From Bacteroidota bacterium (GTDB lineage: Bacteria > Bacteroidota > Bacteroidia > Chitinophagales > Chitinophagaceae), in NCBI GenBank assembly GCA_025361325.1, contig JANYAL010000415.1, positions 1 through 15,726 on the forward strand: a stretch of 15,726 nucleotides of DNA, read 5' to 3'. This document shows, in pieces, positions 1-6,842 of the stretch; within the stretch, counting starts at the first letter, position 1; each line of letters opens with the position of its first letter. Under the pieces are notes generated by a model. That model was not told where the DNA came from, made no database searches, and saw only the letters and a list, made by a program, of their open reading frames with translations. Position numbers and translations under genes: made by a program.

Positions 1-77
1 ACCTGTTGGGGCCTGTCAATACGGCGATGGGGTATGTTGTATGGAAAATCACTGAAAAATCAGGTTGTTATCCAATT

Positions 78-95
78 TATCGTATATTTACGATA
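78..95. promoter_or_regulatory. Inverted repeat just upstream of arsR, candidate ArsR operator
   Basis: Perfect 7-bp arms TATCGTA and TACGATA are separated by TATT, and the site ends 12 nt before the arsR start codon. Dimeric ArsR/SmtB repressors usually bind an imperfect AT-rich dyad overlapping their own promoter, so autoregulation is the simplest reading. A -7-like element (TATATTTA, 83-90) lies inside the repeat, which would let a bound repressor block transcription. The dyad and its position are seen directly; its role as an operator is inferred. Confidence 0.55.
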
Positions 96-107
96 TAATA
101 TTAATTA

Positions 108-443
108 ATGGTCTATCATAAAAAAGGGTCATTCACTCAAAAAGAGCAAGACCTTGCAGGATTTGCGAAAGCCCTGGCGCATCCTGCCCGTATATCCATA
201 CTGAAAGTGCTGGCCCGGCGCAATGAATGTATATGCGGGGAGATCGTGGAGATATTACCGCTGGCACAAAGCACCGTGAGCCAGCACCTGAAGGAACTAA
301 AGAATGCCGGGCTCATCAACGGCACAGTGGATGGTCCGCGCAGCTGTTACTGCATCAACTGGAAGGCCTTCGAAAAGTTCAACGGGGAATTCAGTGTATT
401 GTTCAATAAACTTAAGGTTCAGAATCAAAAAGCCTGCTGTTAA
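108..443 (+). CDS. arsR: ArsR-family metalloregulatory repressor
   Basis: A 111-residue winged-helix repressor, the usual size for ArsR/SmtB proteins, expected to release DNA when As(III) or another thiophilic metal binds. Residues 22-37 (LAHPARISILKVLARR) form the family's opening helix. Residues 53-70 (AQSTVSQHLKELKNAGLI) are the recognition helix-turn-helix. The Cys pair C41-I-C43 occupies the same helix as the ELCVCDL metal site of classical ArsR. Further cysteines are C80, C82 and the terminal C110-C111. It heads the cassette with the arsM relic, the aquaporin gene and arsC, which supports arsenic sensing. ATG 108 follows the 78-95 dyad closely. Family membership is secure; the exact inducer is inferred. 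Confidence 0.9.
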   Translation: MVYHKKGSFTQKEQDLAGFAKALAHPARISILKVLARRNECICGEIVEILPLAQSTVSQHLKELKNAGLINGTVDGPRSCYCINWKAFEKFNGEFSVLFNKLKVQNQKACC

Positions 444-466
444 TATAATTATGTGATCATTAACAT

Positions 467-680
467 AGCAAAATCAAGAACAAAGATCTGCACATCAGGG
501 ATATTGTAAAAGAAAAATAGGCTGCCATTGCGGAACAGGGTATGGAAAGGAATGTGGAAACCTGCTGCGATTTGGGTATATAAGAATGGCAGGACCCGGA
601 TCACCAGTATCAAAGTATATGCAGAAAAACCTGCAACAGATGAAAAGATATGTTGCAAGCCGGGAAGCGGATGCTGTTAA
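467..680 (+). pseudogene. arsM: Relic of arsenite S-adenosylmethionine methyltransferase (arsM) with a large internal deletion
   Basis: Two pieces in different frames look like the two ends of ArsM. The first, about 467-568, reads DIVKEK-stop-AAIAEQ and runs on to ETCC; this fits the N-terminal VKEKYGxIA and CC segment of ArsM, with TAG at 518-520 where Tyr is expected. The second, about 582-680, reads [16 protein letters not shown] and ends [13 protein letters not shown], like the last beta strand and Cys-rich tail of Bacteroidota ArsM. The SAM-binding core between them, roughly 200 codons, is absent; the junction lies near 569-581. No usable start codon is in frame. An intact protein would methylate As(III). 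The frames and stops are seen directly; the match to ArsM is from remembered family features and was not searched. Confidence 0.55.
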
Positions 681-711
681 AAGAACTTTCACTTTATTCT
701 CATTTTGGGTT

Positions 712-1362
712 ATGAAAAAATACCTGGCAGAATGTATAGGCACTTTTTCTTTTATTTTTTGTGGTACCGGGGCGGTCACCGTACATGAAGTGATGCATGG
801 ATCGGTTATACATACAGGTATTGCCATAACATTTGGTTTGATCGTACTGGCTATGATCTATGCCCTGGGTGATGTTTCCGGTGCTCATTTTAATCCGGCT
901 GTGGCCCTTGCATTTGCCATAAACAGAAATTTTGCCTGGAAACAGGTAACTCCTTATATTATAAGCCAGGGTACCGGTGCTTTTGCGGCTAGCCTTATTT
1001 TAAAATTTCTTTTTCCCGCTTCAGATTTTCTGGGTTCAACCCTTCCTGCAGGAACAGCTATGCAGTAATTTGTGATGGAGATCATACTTACCTTCTTCTT
1101 GATGCTGGTGATCCTGCAGGTGGCAACGGGGAGTAAGGAACAGGGAATGTTCGCAGGACTGGCAATTGGAATTGTGGTACTACTGGAAGCCATGTTCGCC
1201 GGGCCTGTAAGTGGTGCATCCATGAACCCGATTCGTTCTCTTGCCCCCGCGATCATGAGTGGACATGTTGCGTATGTATGGATATATATAACTGCACCTT
1301 TTATAGGTGCAATACTATCAATCGGGGTATTTAAATTATTAAAAAAGCAATCAAATGGATAA
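712..1362 (+). pseudogene. MIP-family aquaporin, interrupted by an in-frame TAA (split into two half-channels)
   Basis: One reading frame covers a full aquaporin of about 216 codons, but TAA at 1066-1068 cuts it after residue 118. The first half (712-1068) starts [10 protein letters not shown] and carries helices 1-3 and the first NPA motif (N61-P-A). The second half resumes at once (GTG 1072 or ATG 1075) with MEIILTFFLM and carries helices 4-6 and the second loop, here NPI followed by the selectivity Arg. Aligned to AqpZ from memory, the filter would be F41, Ala in place of His, and Arg, which suggests a pore wide enough for neutral solutes such as As(OH)3. ATG 712 is chosen because upstream in-frame codons overlap the arsM relic. 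The 3' end overlaps arsC by 8 nt. Whether the halves are translated separately, the stop is read through, or the gene is dead cannot be told here. Confidence 0.85.
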
Positions 1363-1753
1363 ACGGAAAGTACTATTTGTGTGTATCGAAAATTCCAATC
1401 GTTCCCAGATGAGTCATGCTTTTGCGAGGATATCTGGAGGAGACCTGGTTGACGCCTTTAGCGCGGGCAGCAGGCCCGGTGGTATCATTAACCCCATTGC
1501 CGTTGTTGTTATGAAGGAACTGGGGTACGACCTTAGTACCCATGCAACTAAAAGCCTGGAAGAGGTAAAACAATATGCTCCTTTTGATGTGGTGGTAACG
1601 ATGGGCTGCGGGGATGCCTGTCCCTGGATGCCTGCTAAGCAATTCATCGACTGGGATATCCCCGACCCGAAGCATATGGAACCCGCTGAATTCAATACTG
1701 TAAGGAACCTTATAGCCGATAAAGTGAAATCTTTGCTGAACAGTCTGCAATAA
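1355..1753 (+). CDS. arsC: Thioredoxin-coupled arsenate reductase, low-molecular-weight phosphatase fold
   Basis: A 132-residue cytoplasmic enzyme reducing As(V) to As(III). The N-terminus has the phosphatase P-loop C10-IENSN-R16-S17, where C10 is the nucleophile. C85 and C89 in MGCGDACPWMP are placed like the relay cysteines of S. aureus pI258 ArsC, which pass a disulfide to thioredoxin. D104-P105 in WDIPDPK is the general-acid position of the fold. The start ATG sits inside the end of the aquaporin gene (ATGGATAA), so translation is probably coupled to the second half of that gene. A strong hairpin follows the stop. The product would be arsenite, yet no efflux pump gene lies beside it. All expected catalytic residues are present, so this gene looks functional. 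Confidence 0.92.
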   Translation: MDKRKVLFVCIENSNRSQMSHAFARISGGDLVDAFSAGSRPGGIINPIAVVVMKELGYDLSTHATKSLEEVKQYAPFDVVVTMGCGDACPWMPAKQFIDWDIPDPKHMEPAEFNTVRNLIADKVKSLLNSLQ

Positions 1754-1789
1754 ATAATGCCTTCCCCCGGGAAGGCATTATACTTTTAT
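1754..1789 (+). terminator. Intrinsic terminator of the arsenic cassette
   Basis: The arms ATAATGCCTTCCC (1754-1766) and GGGAAGGCATTAT (1769-1781) are perfectly complementary, with only two bases between them, so the innermost pairs must open to form a loop. ACTTTTAT follows. It begins right after the arsC stop and lies between convergent arsC and the Bax-inhibitor gene. On the minus strand the tail is not T-rich, so it serves mainly the plus strand. Confidence 0.8.
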
Positions 1790-1810
1790 TCTCCTTTATA
1801 TGCTTAGCCT

Positions 1811-2575
1811 TTAATTTCTGCTTGAAATCTTCGACAGCAAACGAAGGATCTCGAGGTACAGCCATACGATGGTGACCAGCAATCCGAAAGCGCCATACCA
1901 TTCCATATATTTTGGTGCTCCCAGCTCTGCCCCCTTTTCGATCATGTCGAAATCCAGGATCAGGTTCAGGGCGGCGATGGCCACTACAAAAAGTGAGAAG
2001 CCGATACCCATCAGGGAACCTTCATGCAGAAAACCGATATTGATGCCGAACAGTCCGAGCAACAGGGCGATCACATAGAATATGGCGATGCCGGCCGTGG
2101 CAGTAATAATAACAGACTTGAATTTTTCCGTAGCTTTTATGATACGGAAGCTGTATAACAGGTACATAGCAATGGCTGTACCGAAAGTAAGTCCAACGGC
2201 ATTAATGATGATATTGGGAGCCTTATCTGCAAAAGCATAATTATAATAGGCGGAGATAGCACCCACAAATAATCCTTCCAGCAGGGCGTAGGCCGGTGCC
2301 AGGTATGGCGCCCATTCTTTCTTGAATATAATTACCATCGCTACTACAAAGCCACCCAGTGCCCCGATCCAGATCAGGGGCTGTATGTTACCACCCCCAG
2401 CAAATTCCTTCCAGGAATAGAATGCAGTTCCCATGACCATCAGGAAGAGAAAGCCGAATTTGTTAAGTGTACCCCTTACCGTCATGGCGTTCTCATGCGT
2501 GGTTACCTGGTCCAGAACAGTATCTTTGAATCTTTTTTCTGATAAAGCGGGATTACCCGATTTGAATAAAGCCAT
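1811..2575 (-). CDS. Bax inhibitor-1/YccA family integral membrane protein
   Basis: A 254-residue protein with a short polar N-terminus and seven hydrophobic segments at about 38-54, 66-84, 90-110, 121-142, 152-177, 187-208 and 225-246. This is the TMBIM/BI-1 topology of the bacterial YccA-like branch. The polar LDFD (207-210) at the end of the sixth segment, followed by a short loop and an amphipathic last helix, fits the acidic residues that form the pH-sensitive latch in B. subtilis YetJ, a calcium leak channel of this superfamily. Function in Bacteroidota is not settled; ion leak or membrane-protein quality control are the usual suggestions. It is transcribed divergently from pheS across a 110-nt gap. 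Family call is confident, role uncertain. Confidence 0.88.
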   Translation of the reverse strand: MALFKSGNPALSEKRFKDTVLDQVTTHENAMTVRGTLNKFGFLFLMVMGTAFYSWKEFAGGGNIQPLIWIGALGGFVVAMVIIFKKEWAPYLAPAYALLEGLFVGAISAYYNYAFADKAPNIIINAVGLTFGTAIAMYLLYSFRIIKATEKFKSVIITATAGIAIFYVIALLLGLFGINIGFLHEGSLMGIGFSLFVVAIAALNLILDFDMIEKGAELGAPKYMEWYGAFGLLVTIVWLYLEILRLLSKISSRN

Positions 2576-2649
2576 ATGTATATATTTTAGGCATTAAAAT
2601 TACAGAATAAATCAATAAAAGGAAATGTTAAGTTTTTGATAATCCGAGG

Positions 2650-2681
2650 TTGATCCGCGGTCTTGAACTTCCTTATATTTG
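2650..2681 (+). promoter_or_regulatory. Bacteroidota-type promoter of pheS
   Basis: TTG at 2650-2652 and TATATTTG at 2674-2681 match the Bacteroidota sigma factor consensus TTG and TAnnTTTG, with a 21-nt spacer. The usual start site, a few bases past the -7 element, would fall on or next to the ATG at 2686, implying an mRNA with almost no leader. Both elements are seen directly; start-site placement is inferred. Confidence 0.6.
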
Positions 2682-2685
2682 TAGC

Positions 2686-3720
2686 ATGGAACAGTTGCTG
2701 GCCCGTATAGACGGACTTAAAAAGGAGATCACCGCATACCCGGATGGGGATGCTGAGGCGTTCCGCATTATGTACCTGGGTTCAAAGGGACTGGTGAAGG
2801 AGATCATGGGCGAGATGAAGAACGTGGCCCCTGAAAACAAGAAAGCGGCGGGCCAGTTACTCAACGAATTCAAGGTCTTTGCCGAATCGAAATATGATGA
2901 ACTAAAACAGCTTTCCCAGAAAAGGCAGCAGGACAACGGGAGCGAGGCCGATCTAACACTTCCGGGAGATTCCGTACCGCTGGGTACGAGGCATCCCATC
3001 AGCCTGGTCAGGAACAAGGTTGTATCCATTTTCCAGCGCCTGGGCTTTGCTGTGGCTGAAGGTCCTGAGATTGAGGATGACTGGCACAATTTCACTGCAC
3101 TAAATCTCCCCGAAAATCACCCGGCCCGGGATATGCAGGATACATTTTATATCTCGAATCCGGTGAAGGGGGGTACGGACTGGCTCCTGCGTACCCACAC
3201 ATCCAGTGTACAGGTCCGTGAGATGGAAAAGGGAAAACTGCCTATCCGGATCATTTGTCCGGGTCGGGTTTACCGTAATGAGACCATCAGTGCCCGCGCA
3301 CACTGTTTTTTTCACCAGTTAGAGGGATTATATATCGCTGAAAATGTATCCTTTGCTGATCTGAAGCAGACCCTATATTTCTTTGTTCAGGAGATGTTCG
3401 GGTCCACCGTAAAGATCCGGTTCCGCCCCAGCTATTTCCCCTTCACAGAACCCAGTGCTGAGATGGATATCAGTTGCCTTATCTGCAACGGTGAAGGATG
3501 CAGTGTTTGTAAAAGGACGGGTTGGGTGGAGATCCTGGGATGCGGCATGGTACATCCCCATGTACTTGACAACTGCGGGATCGACAGCAACAAGTACACA
3601 GGTTTTGCATTTGGTATGGGTATAGAAAGAATAACCATGCTGAAATACCAGATTAAGGACCTACGCCTCTTCAGTGAGAATGATGTGCGTTTCTTAAAAC
3701 AGTTTACCGGCGCCGTATAA
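2686..3720 (+). CDS. pheS: Phenylalanyl-tRNA synthetase alpha subunit
   Basis: The 344-residue catalytic subunit of class II PheRS charges tRNA-Phe in an alpha2-beta2 complex with PheT. Residues 1-90 form the N-terminal coiled coil. The catalytic core follows, with motif 2 at about 193-214 (GRVYRNET, then FHQLEG), the FRPSYFPFTEPSAE strand at 246-259 and motif 3 at 306-319 (GFAFGMGIERITML). Between them lies a Cys cluster C264-x2-C267-x4-C272-x2-C275 that could hold zinc; I recall the same insert in other Bacteroidota PheS. ATG 2686 is preferred over an in-frame TTG at 2650 because the TTG belongs to the promoter and residue 1 then matches family N-termini. pheT is not adjacent. The dehydrogenase gene follows after 4 nt. 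Confidence 0.95.
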   Translation: MEQLLARIDGLKKEITAYPDGDAEAFRIMYLGSKGLVKEIMGEMKNVAPENKKAAGQLLNEFKVFAESKYDELKQLSQKRQQDNGSEADLTLPGDSVPLGTRHPISLVRNKVVSIFQRLGFAVAEGPEIEDDWHNFTALNLPENHPARDMQDTFYISNPVKGGTDWLLRTHTSSVQVREMEKGKLPIRIICPGRVYRNETISARAHCFFHQLEGLYIAENVSFADLKQTLYFFVQEMFGSTVKIRFRPSYFPFTEPSAEMDISCLICNGEGCSVCKRTGWVEILGCGMVHPHVLDNCGIDSNKYTGFAFGMGIERITMLKYQIKDLRLFSENDVRFLKQFTGAV

Positions 3721-3724
3721 ACCT

Positions 3725-4579
3725 ATGTCTTCATCCATCAATAGCATTTGCGTTATAGGCGCAGGCACTATGGGAAGCGGTATCGCCCAGGTGGCTGCAC
3801 AAAGCGGCTTCTATACCCTGTTGTATGATATCAACGTACAATTGTTGGAAAAGGCAGCAACTTCCATTCAACAGCATCTTCAATACCTGTTGGATCATCA
3901 GAAATTATCAGCAGAACAAAAAGAATCTGTTTTTAGTCGTATTCGGTTCATCACCGACACGAATGATTGTATTGCTGATGTGTTCATAGAAGCCATCATA
4001 GAAAACATGGATGCCAAGATCGCGCTCTTTAACCAGCTGGCCGAAGTCAATCATGCCGAAGTGATCTTTGCCACCAATACCTCTTCGCTTTCCATATCGG
4101 CGATCCAGGAAAAAGTGTTACATCCGGAAAGGGTGGTGGGTATGCATTTCTTTAACCCGGCGCCGGTAATGAAATTGGTTGAAGTTGTAAGGGGAGAGCA
4201 GACATCGGAACAGTCCGCACATACCATTTACGAGCTTTGTCTTTCGATGAATAAAATACCGGTACTGTGTAAGGATGCGCCTGGTTTTATTGTCAACCGG
4301 GTGGCACGGCAATATTACCTGGAGGCGTTTAGACTGATGGAGAAAGGGATTGCATCTGTTGAACAGGTGGATGAGGTCATGGAGGCAAGCGGATACAGGT
4401 TGGGCCCTTTCCGGCTCATGGACCTCATTGGTTTGGACGTGAACCTTGCCGTTACCCGGTCGTTATATGATGCATTCAACAGGGAAGAACGGTTCAGGCC
4501 TTCTGAACTTCAGATCGAAAAAGTTGAAAAAGGGGAGCTGGGAAAAAAAACAGGTAAGGGATTTTATGATTACAGATAA
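3725..4579 (+). CDS. 3-hydroxyacyl-CoA (3-hydroxybutyryl-CoA) dehydrogenase
   Basis: A 284-residue stand-alone NAD-dependent dehydrogenase that interconverts (S)-3-hydroxyacyl-CoA and 3-oxoacyl-CoA in fatty-acid or butanoate metabolism. The N-terminal Rossmann fold has G12-A-G14-T-M-G17-S-G19. The catalytic set is complete: S120 in NTSS, H141 in GMHFFNP, E153 in KLVEVV and N191 in PGFIVNR. The C-terminal helical domain (about 185-284) ends in the family's GKKTGKGFYDY. Length fits the Hbd/PaaH type rather than the fused FadB. It starts 4 nt after pheS, so the two are probably co-transcribed although their functions are unrelated. Substrate chain length cannot be read from sequence, so no symbol is given. 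Confidence 0.93.
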   Translation: MSSSINSICVIGAGTMGSGIAQVAAQSGFYTLLYDINVQLLEKAATSIQQHLQYLLDHQKLSAEQKESVFSRIRFITDTNDCIADVFIEAIIENMDAKIALFNQLAEVNHAEVIFATNTSSLSISAIQEKVLHPERVVGMHFFNPAPVMKLVEVVRGEQTSEQSAHTIYELCLSMNKIPVLCKDAPGFIVNRVARQYYLEAFRLMEKGIASVEQVDEVMEASGYRLGPFRLMDLIGLDVNLAVTRSLYDAFNREERFRPSELQIEKVEKGELGKKTGKGFYDYR

Positions 4580-4690
4580 AAGGTTAATACTGTTTATAAT
4601 GCGGATAAGGGCCTTTATGCGTGTATACTTTTATCGTCGCAGTAACCGGTATCAGCTTTTCAACTTATTCACCATCAACAACCAACCAAC

Positions 4691-5668
4691 ATGATCCTGG
4701 TAACAGGCGGCGCCGGTTTATTGGGTACGGAACTAATCACACAATTGCTTGCTTCAGGCAAGCAGGTTAGGGCGATCTACAATCGGACGCCTTTACAGCA
4801 ATTCCCACTGGGTGAACTGGAACAAATGCAATGCGATATCCTGGATGTCACAGGCCTGGAGGAAGTGATGAAAGGGGTGGAGCAGGTATATCATTGTGCG
4901 GGCATGATTAGTTTCGTACGGGCCAGGCGAAGACAGATGTTCCGGATCAATGTAGAAGGTACGGCGAATGTTGTGAATGCTGCGTTGGAGGAGGGCGTGA
5001 AAAAAATGGTGCATGTGAGTTCGGTTTCCGCACTGGGACGCATACGTGAGAACGGGCAAGTAAATGAACGCATGAACTGGACGGAAGAGACTAGCAACAG
5101 CAGGTACGGACAAAGCAAATACCTGGCCGAGATGGAGGTTTGGCGTGGAATAGGGGAAGGGCTGGAAGCCGTTATAGTGAACCCTGTTCTGATTATGGGT
5201 GCCGGAGATTGGAACGGGGGATCAGTCAAGATCTTTAAGTCGGTCTATGATGAGATACCCTGGTATACCGATGGGGTATCGGGTTTTGTTGATGTACGTG
5301 ATGTGGCAAAATCAATGATCCTCCTGATGGAAAGTGATATTCAGGCACAGCGTTTCATTATCAGTGCGGAGAACAGGACCTTTCACGATGTTTTCTACCT
5401 CATCGCAAAGGCTTTCAATAAAAGACCTCCACACAAAAAAGTGACACCGTTTCTTGCATCCATGGTGGCAAAGGGAGAAGCGGTTAAAAGTCTATTCACG
5501 GGTAAAGAGCCGCTGATCACGAAGGAGACTGCAACAACGGCAATGGCCAAAGTGTATTTCGACAACAACAAGCTCAAAGAATATCTCCCGGGCTTCACCT
5601 ACAGACCAATCGTGGAGACCATCACTGATACCTGTTATGCTTTACAACAAAAGATTAACAACAGGTAA
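4691..5668 (+). CDS. NAD-dependent epimerase/dehydratase family protein (extended SDR)
   Basis: A 325-residue extended short-chain dehydrogenase/reductase. The nucleotide-binding motif is at the very N-terminus (V4-TGGAGLLG-12). Catalytic Tyr and Lys are Y139 and K143 in SRYGQSKYLAE, with S110/S111 in HVSSVSAL as the active-site serine. The C-terminal substrate domain follows after about residue 180. Relatives act on nucleotide sugars, dihydroflavonol-like compounds or 3-beta-hydroxysteroids; nothing here picks one. It starts 111 nt after the dehydrogenase gene, and that gap holds a -7-like TACTTTTA (4626-4633) without a clear TTG, so its own promoter is possible. No signal peptide or membrane anchor is seen, so it should be cytoplasmic. 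Confidence 0.88.
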   Translation: MILVTGGAGLLGTELITQLLASGKQVRAIYNRTPLQQFPLGELEQMQCDILDVTGLEEVMKGVEQVYHCAGMISFVRARRRQMFRINVEGTANVVNAALEEGVKKMVHVSSVSALGRIRENGQVNERMNWTEETSNSRYGQSKYLAEMEVWRGIGEGLEAVIVNPVLIMGAGDWNGGSVKIFKSVYDEIPWYTDGVSGFVDVRDVAKSMILLMESDIQAQRFIISAENRTFHDVFYLIAKAFNKRPPHKKVTPFLASMVAKGEAVKSLFTGKEPLITKETATTAMAKVYFDNNKLKEYLPGFTYRPIVETITDTCYALQQKINNR

Positions 5669-5742
5669 TTTACTTTCGCGTTAAACATTTAATACCTGAT
5701 TCTCTTAACTTAAAGTTGGGAGTATCCTATAATCATACTTTG

Positions 5743-6840
5743 ATGAAAAAAATCATTGTCCTCTTTGCGATCATCCTTTCCCCTGTTCTTGTTTTTCCCC
5801 AGTCATCTTTTTTCCTGGGCGGTAAAGTAATCGATGCCGCAACAAAAGCACCGCTCCAGGCTGCATCTGTGTTCGCCCAGAACACCACAATCGGCACGGC
5901 AACAGGCGCGGACGGTGCTTTCAGGTTGGAATTGCCCAATGGTGGGTATGATCTCGTGGTGACCTATACCGGTTACCAGACGGAGACCAGGAGGATATCT
6001 GCAGCCGATGCAACAGGTAAGGATCTGGTGATTGAACTCAGGCAGAAGGAAAAAGAAATGCAGGATGTGATTGTAAAGAATACCTATGAAGTGAAGGAAG
6101 GTTGGGAAAAGTATGGCGACTTCTTCCTGGAGAATTTCATCGGAAGGTCTGAGACTGCCAGGCAATGTTCCATCAGAAACCCTTCGGTGTTGCATTTTTT
6201 TTTCTATAAAAGAAAGAACAAGCTTAAGGTCACGGCTGTTGAACCGGTTGAGATTGTTAATAATGCACTGGGATATGTGATCAGGTACACCCTGGATTCT
6301 TTCACCCATGATTATAATGCACAGGCAAGCTTATATACCGGATATCCCTTGTTTGAGGAAATGCATCCTGCGAATGAAGTTGAAAAGGGAAGGTGGGACA
6401 GCAGCCGTTATCAAGCTTATACAGGTTCTATCCTGCATTTCATGCGAAGCCTGTACCGGAAAAGACTCGCGGAGGAAGGATTCGAAATCCAGTTTCTCAA
6501 CTATGTGAATGACAGGGAAACAGCGATTCCCGTTAAGGATTTTTATGGTGGCATGAATTATAAAAAAGATGACAGCACGGGTATTGTGGAAGTGATGCCC
6601 AACCAAAAAGAGGTAGCGGTGATCTATAAGAAGAAAGGTTCTTCACCTGTCTACCTTGCAGCGAACCAGGATGCATCGGATAAATTTCAATTGTCTGTGC
6701 TGTCTTTTTTACCAAAGGAAAAGATCTATATTGAACAGAACGGGTATTACTTCGATCAGGGTGTTATCACTATCAATCTGTACATGGGGTGGGAGAAAGC
6801 CGGGGATATGCTGCCCTATGATTTTGTACCTTTGCGATGA
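5743..6840 (+). CDS. Secreted protein with N-terminal carboxypeptidase-regulatory-like domain
   Basis: A 365-residue exported protein. Residues 1-19 form a signal peptide (MKKIIVLFAIILSPVLVFP) followed by Gln. Residues 24-100 are a CarboxypepD_reg-like beta-sandwich: GGKVIDAATKAPLQAASVF, then the repeated T and G pattern TIGTATGADGAF, then LVVTYTGYQT. In Bacteroidota this domain often precedes TonB-dependent receptors, but no plug or barrel follows; the remaining 265 residues are rich in beta-forming and charged residues and I do not recognise them. ATG 5743 is chosen over an in-frame TTG at 5716 because it begins the signal peptide. A run of nine T lies at 6195-6203. The stop is 2 nt from the stop of convergent lpxD. 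Likely periplasmic or cell-surface; function unknown. Confidence 0.8.
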   Translation: MKKIIVLFAIILSPVLVFPQSSFFLGGKVIDAATKAPLQAASVFAQNTTIGTATGADGAFRLELPNGGYDLVVTYTGYQTETRRISAADATGKDLVIELRQKEKEMQDVIVKNTYEVKEGWEKYGDFFLENFIGRSETARQCSIRNPSVLHFFFYKRKNKLKVTAVEPVEIVNNALGYVIRYTLDSFTHDYNAQASLYTGYPLFEEMHPANEVEKGRWDSSRYQAYTGSILHFMRSLYRKRLAEEGFEIQFLNYVNDRETAIPVKDFYGGMNYKKDDSTGIVEVMPNQKEVAVIYKKKGSSPVYLAANQDASDKFQLSVLSFLPKEKIYIEQNGYYFDQGVITINLYMGWEKAGDMLPYDFVPLR

Positions 6841-6842
6841 AG

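Noticed and set aside
1..98. Open frame at the left edge ending TAA 96-98 (reads VNTAMGYVVWKITEKSGCYP)
   Set aside because: It could be the C-terminus of a gene left of the window, but a second frame also runs open from the edge and I recognise no family, so it is not listed as a feature.
586..711. N-terminal extension of the aquaporin frame back to 586
   Set aside because: These 42 codons overlap the arsM relic in another frame, and [10 protein letters not shown] at 712 is a normal aquaporin start.
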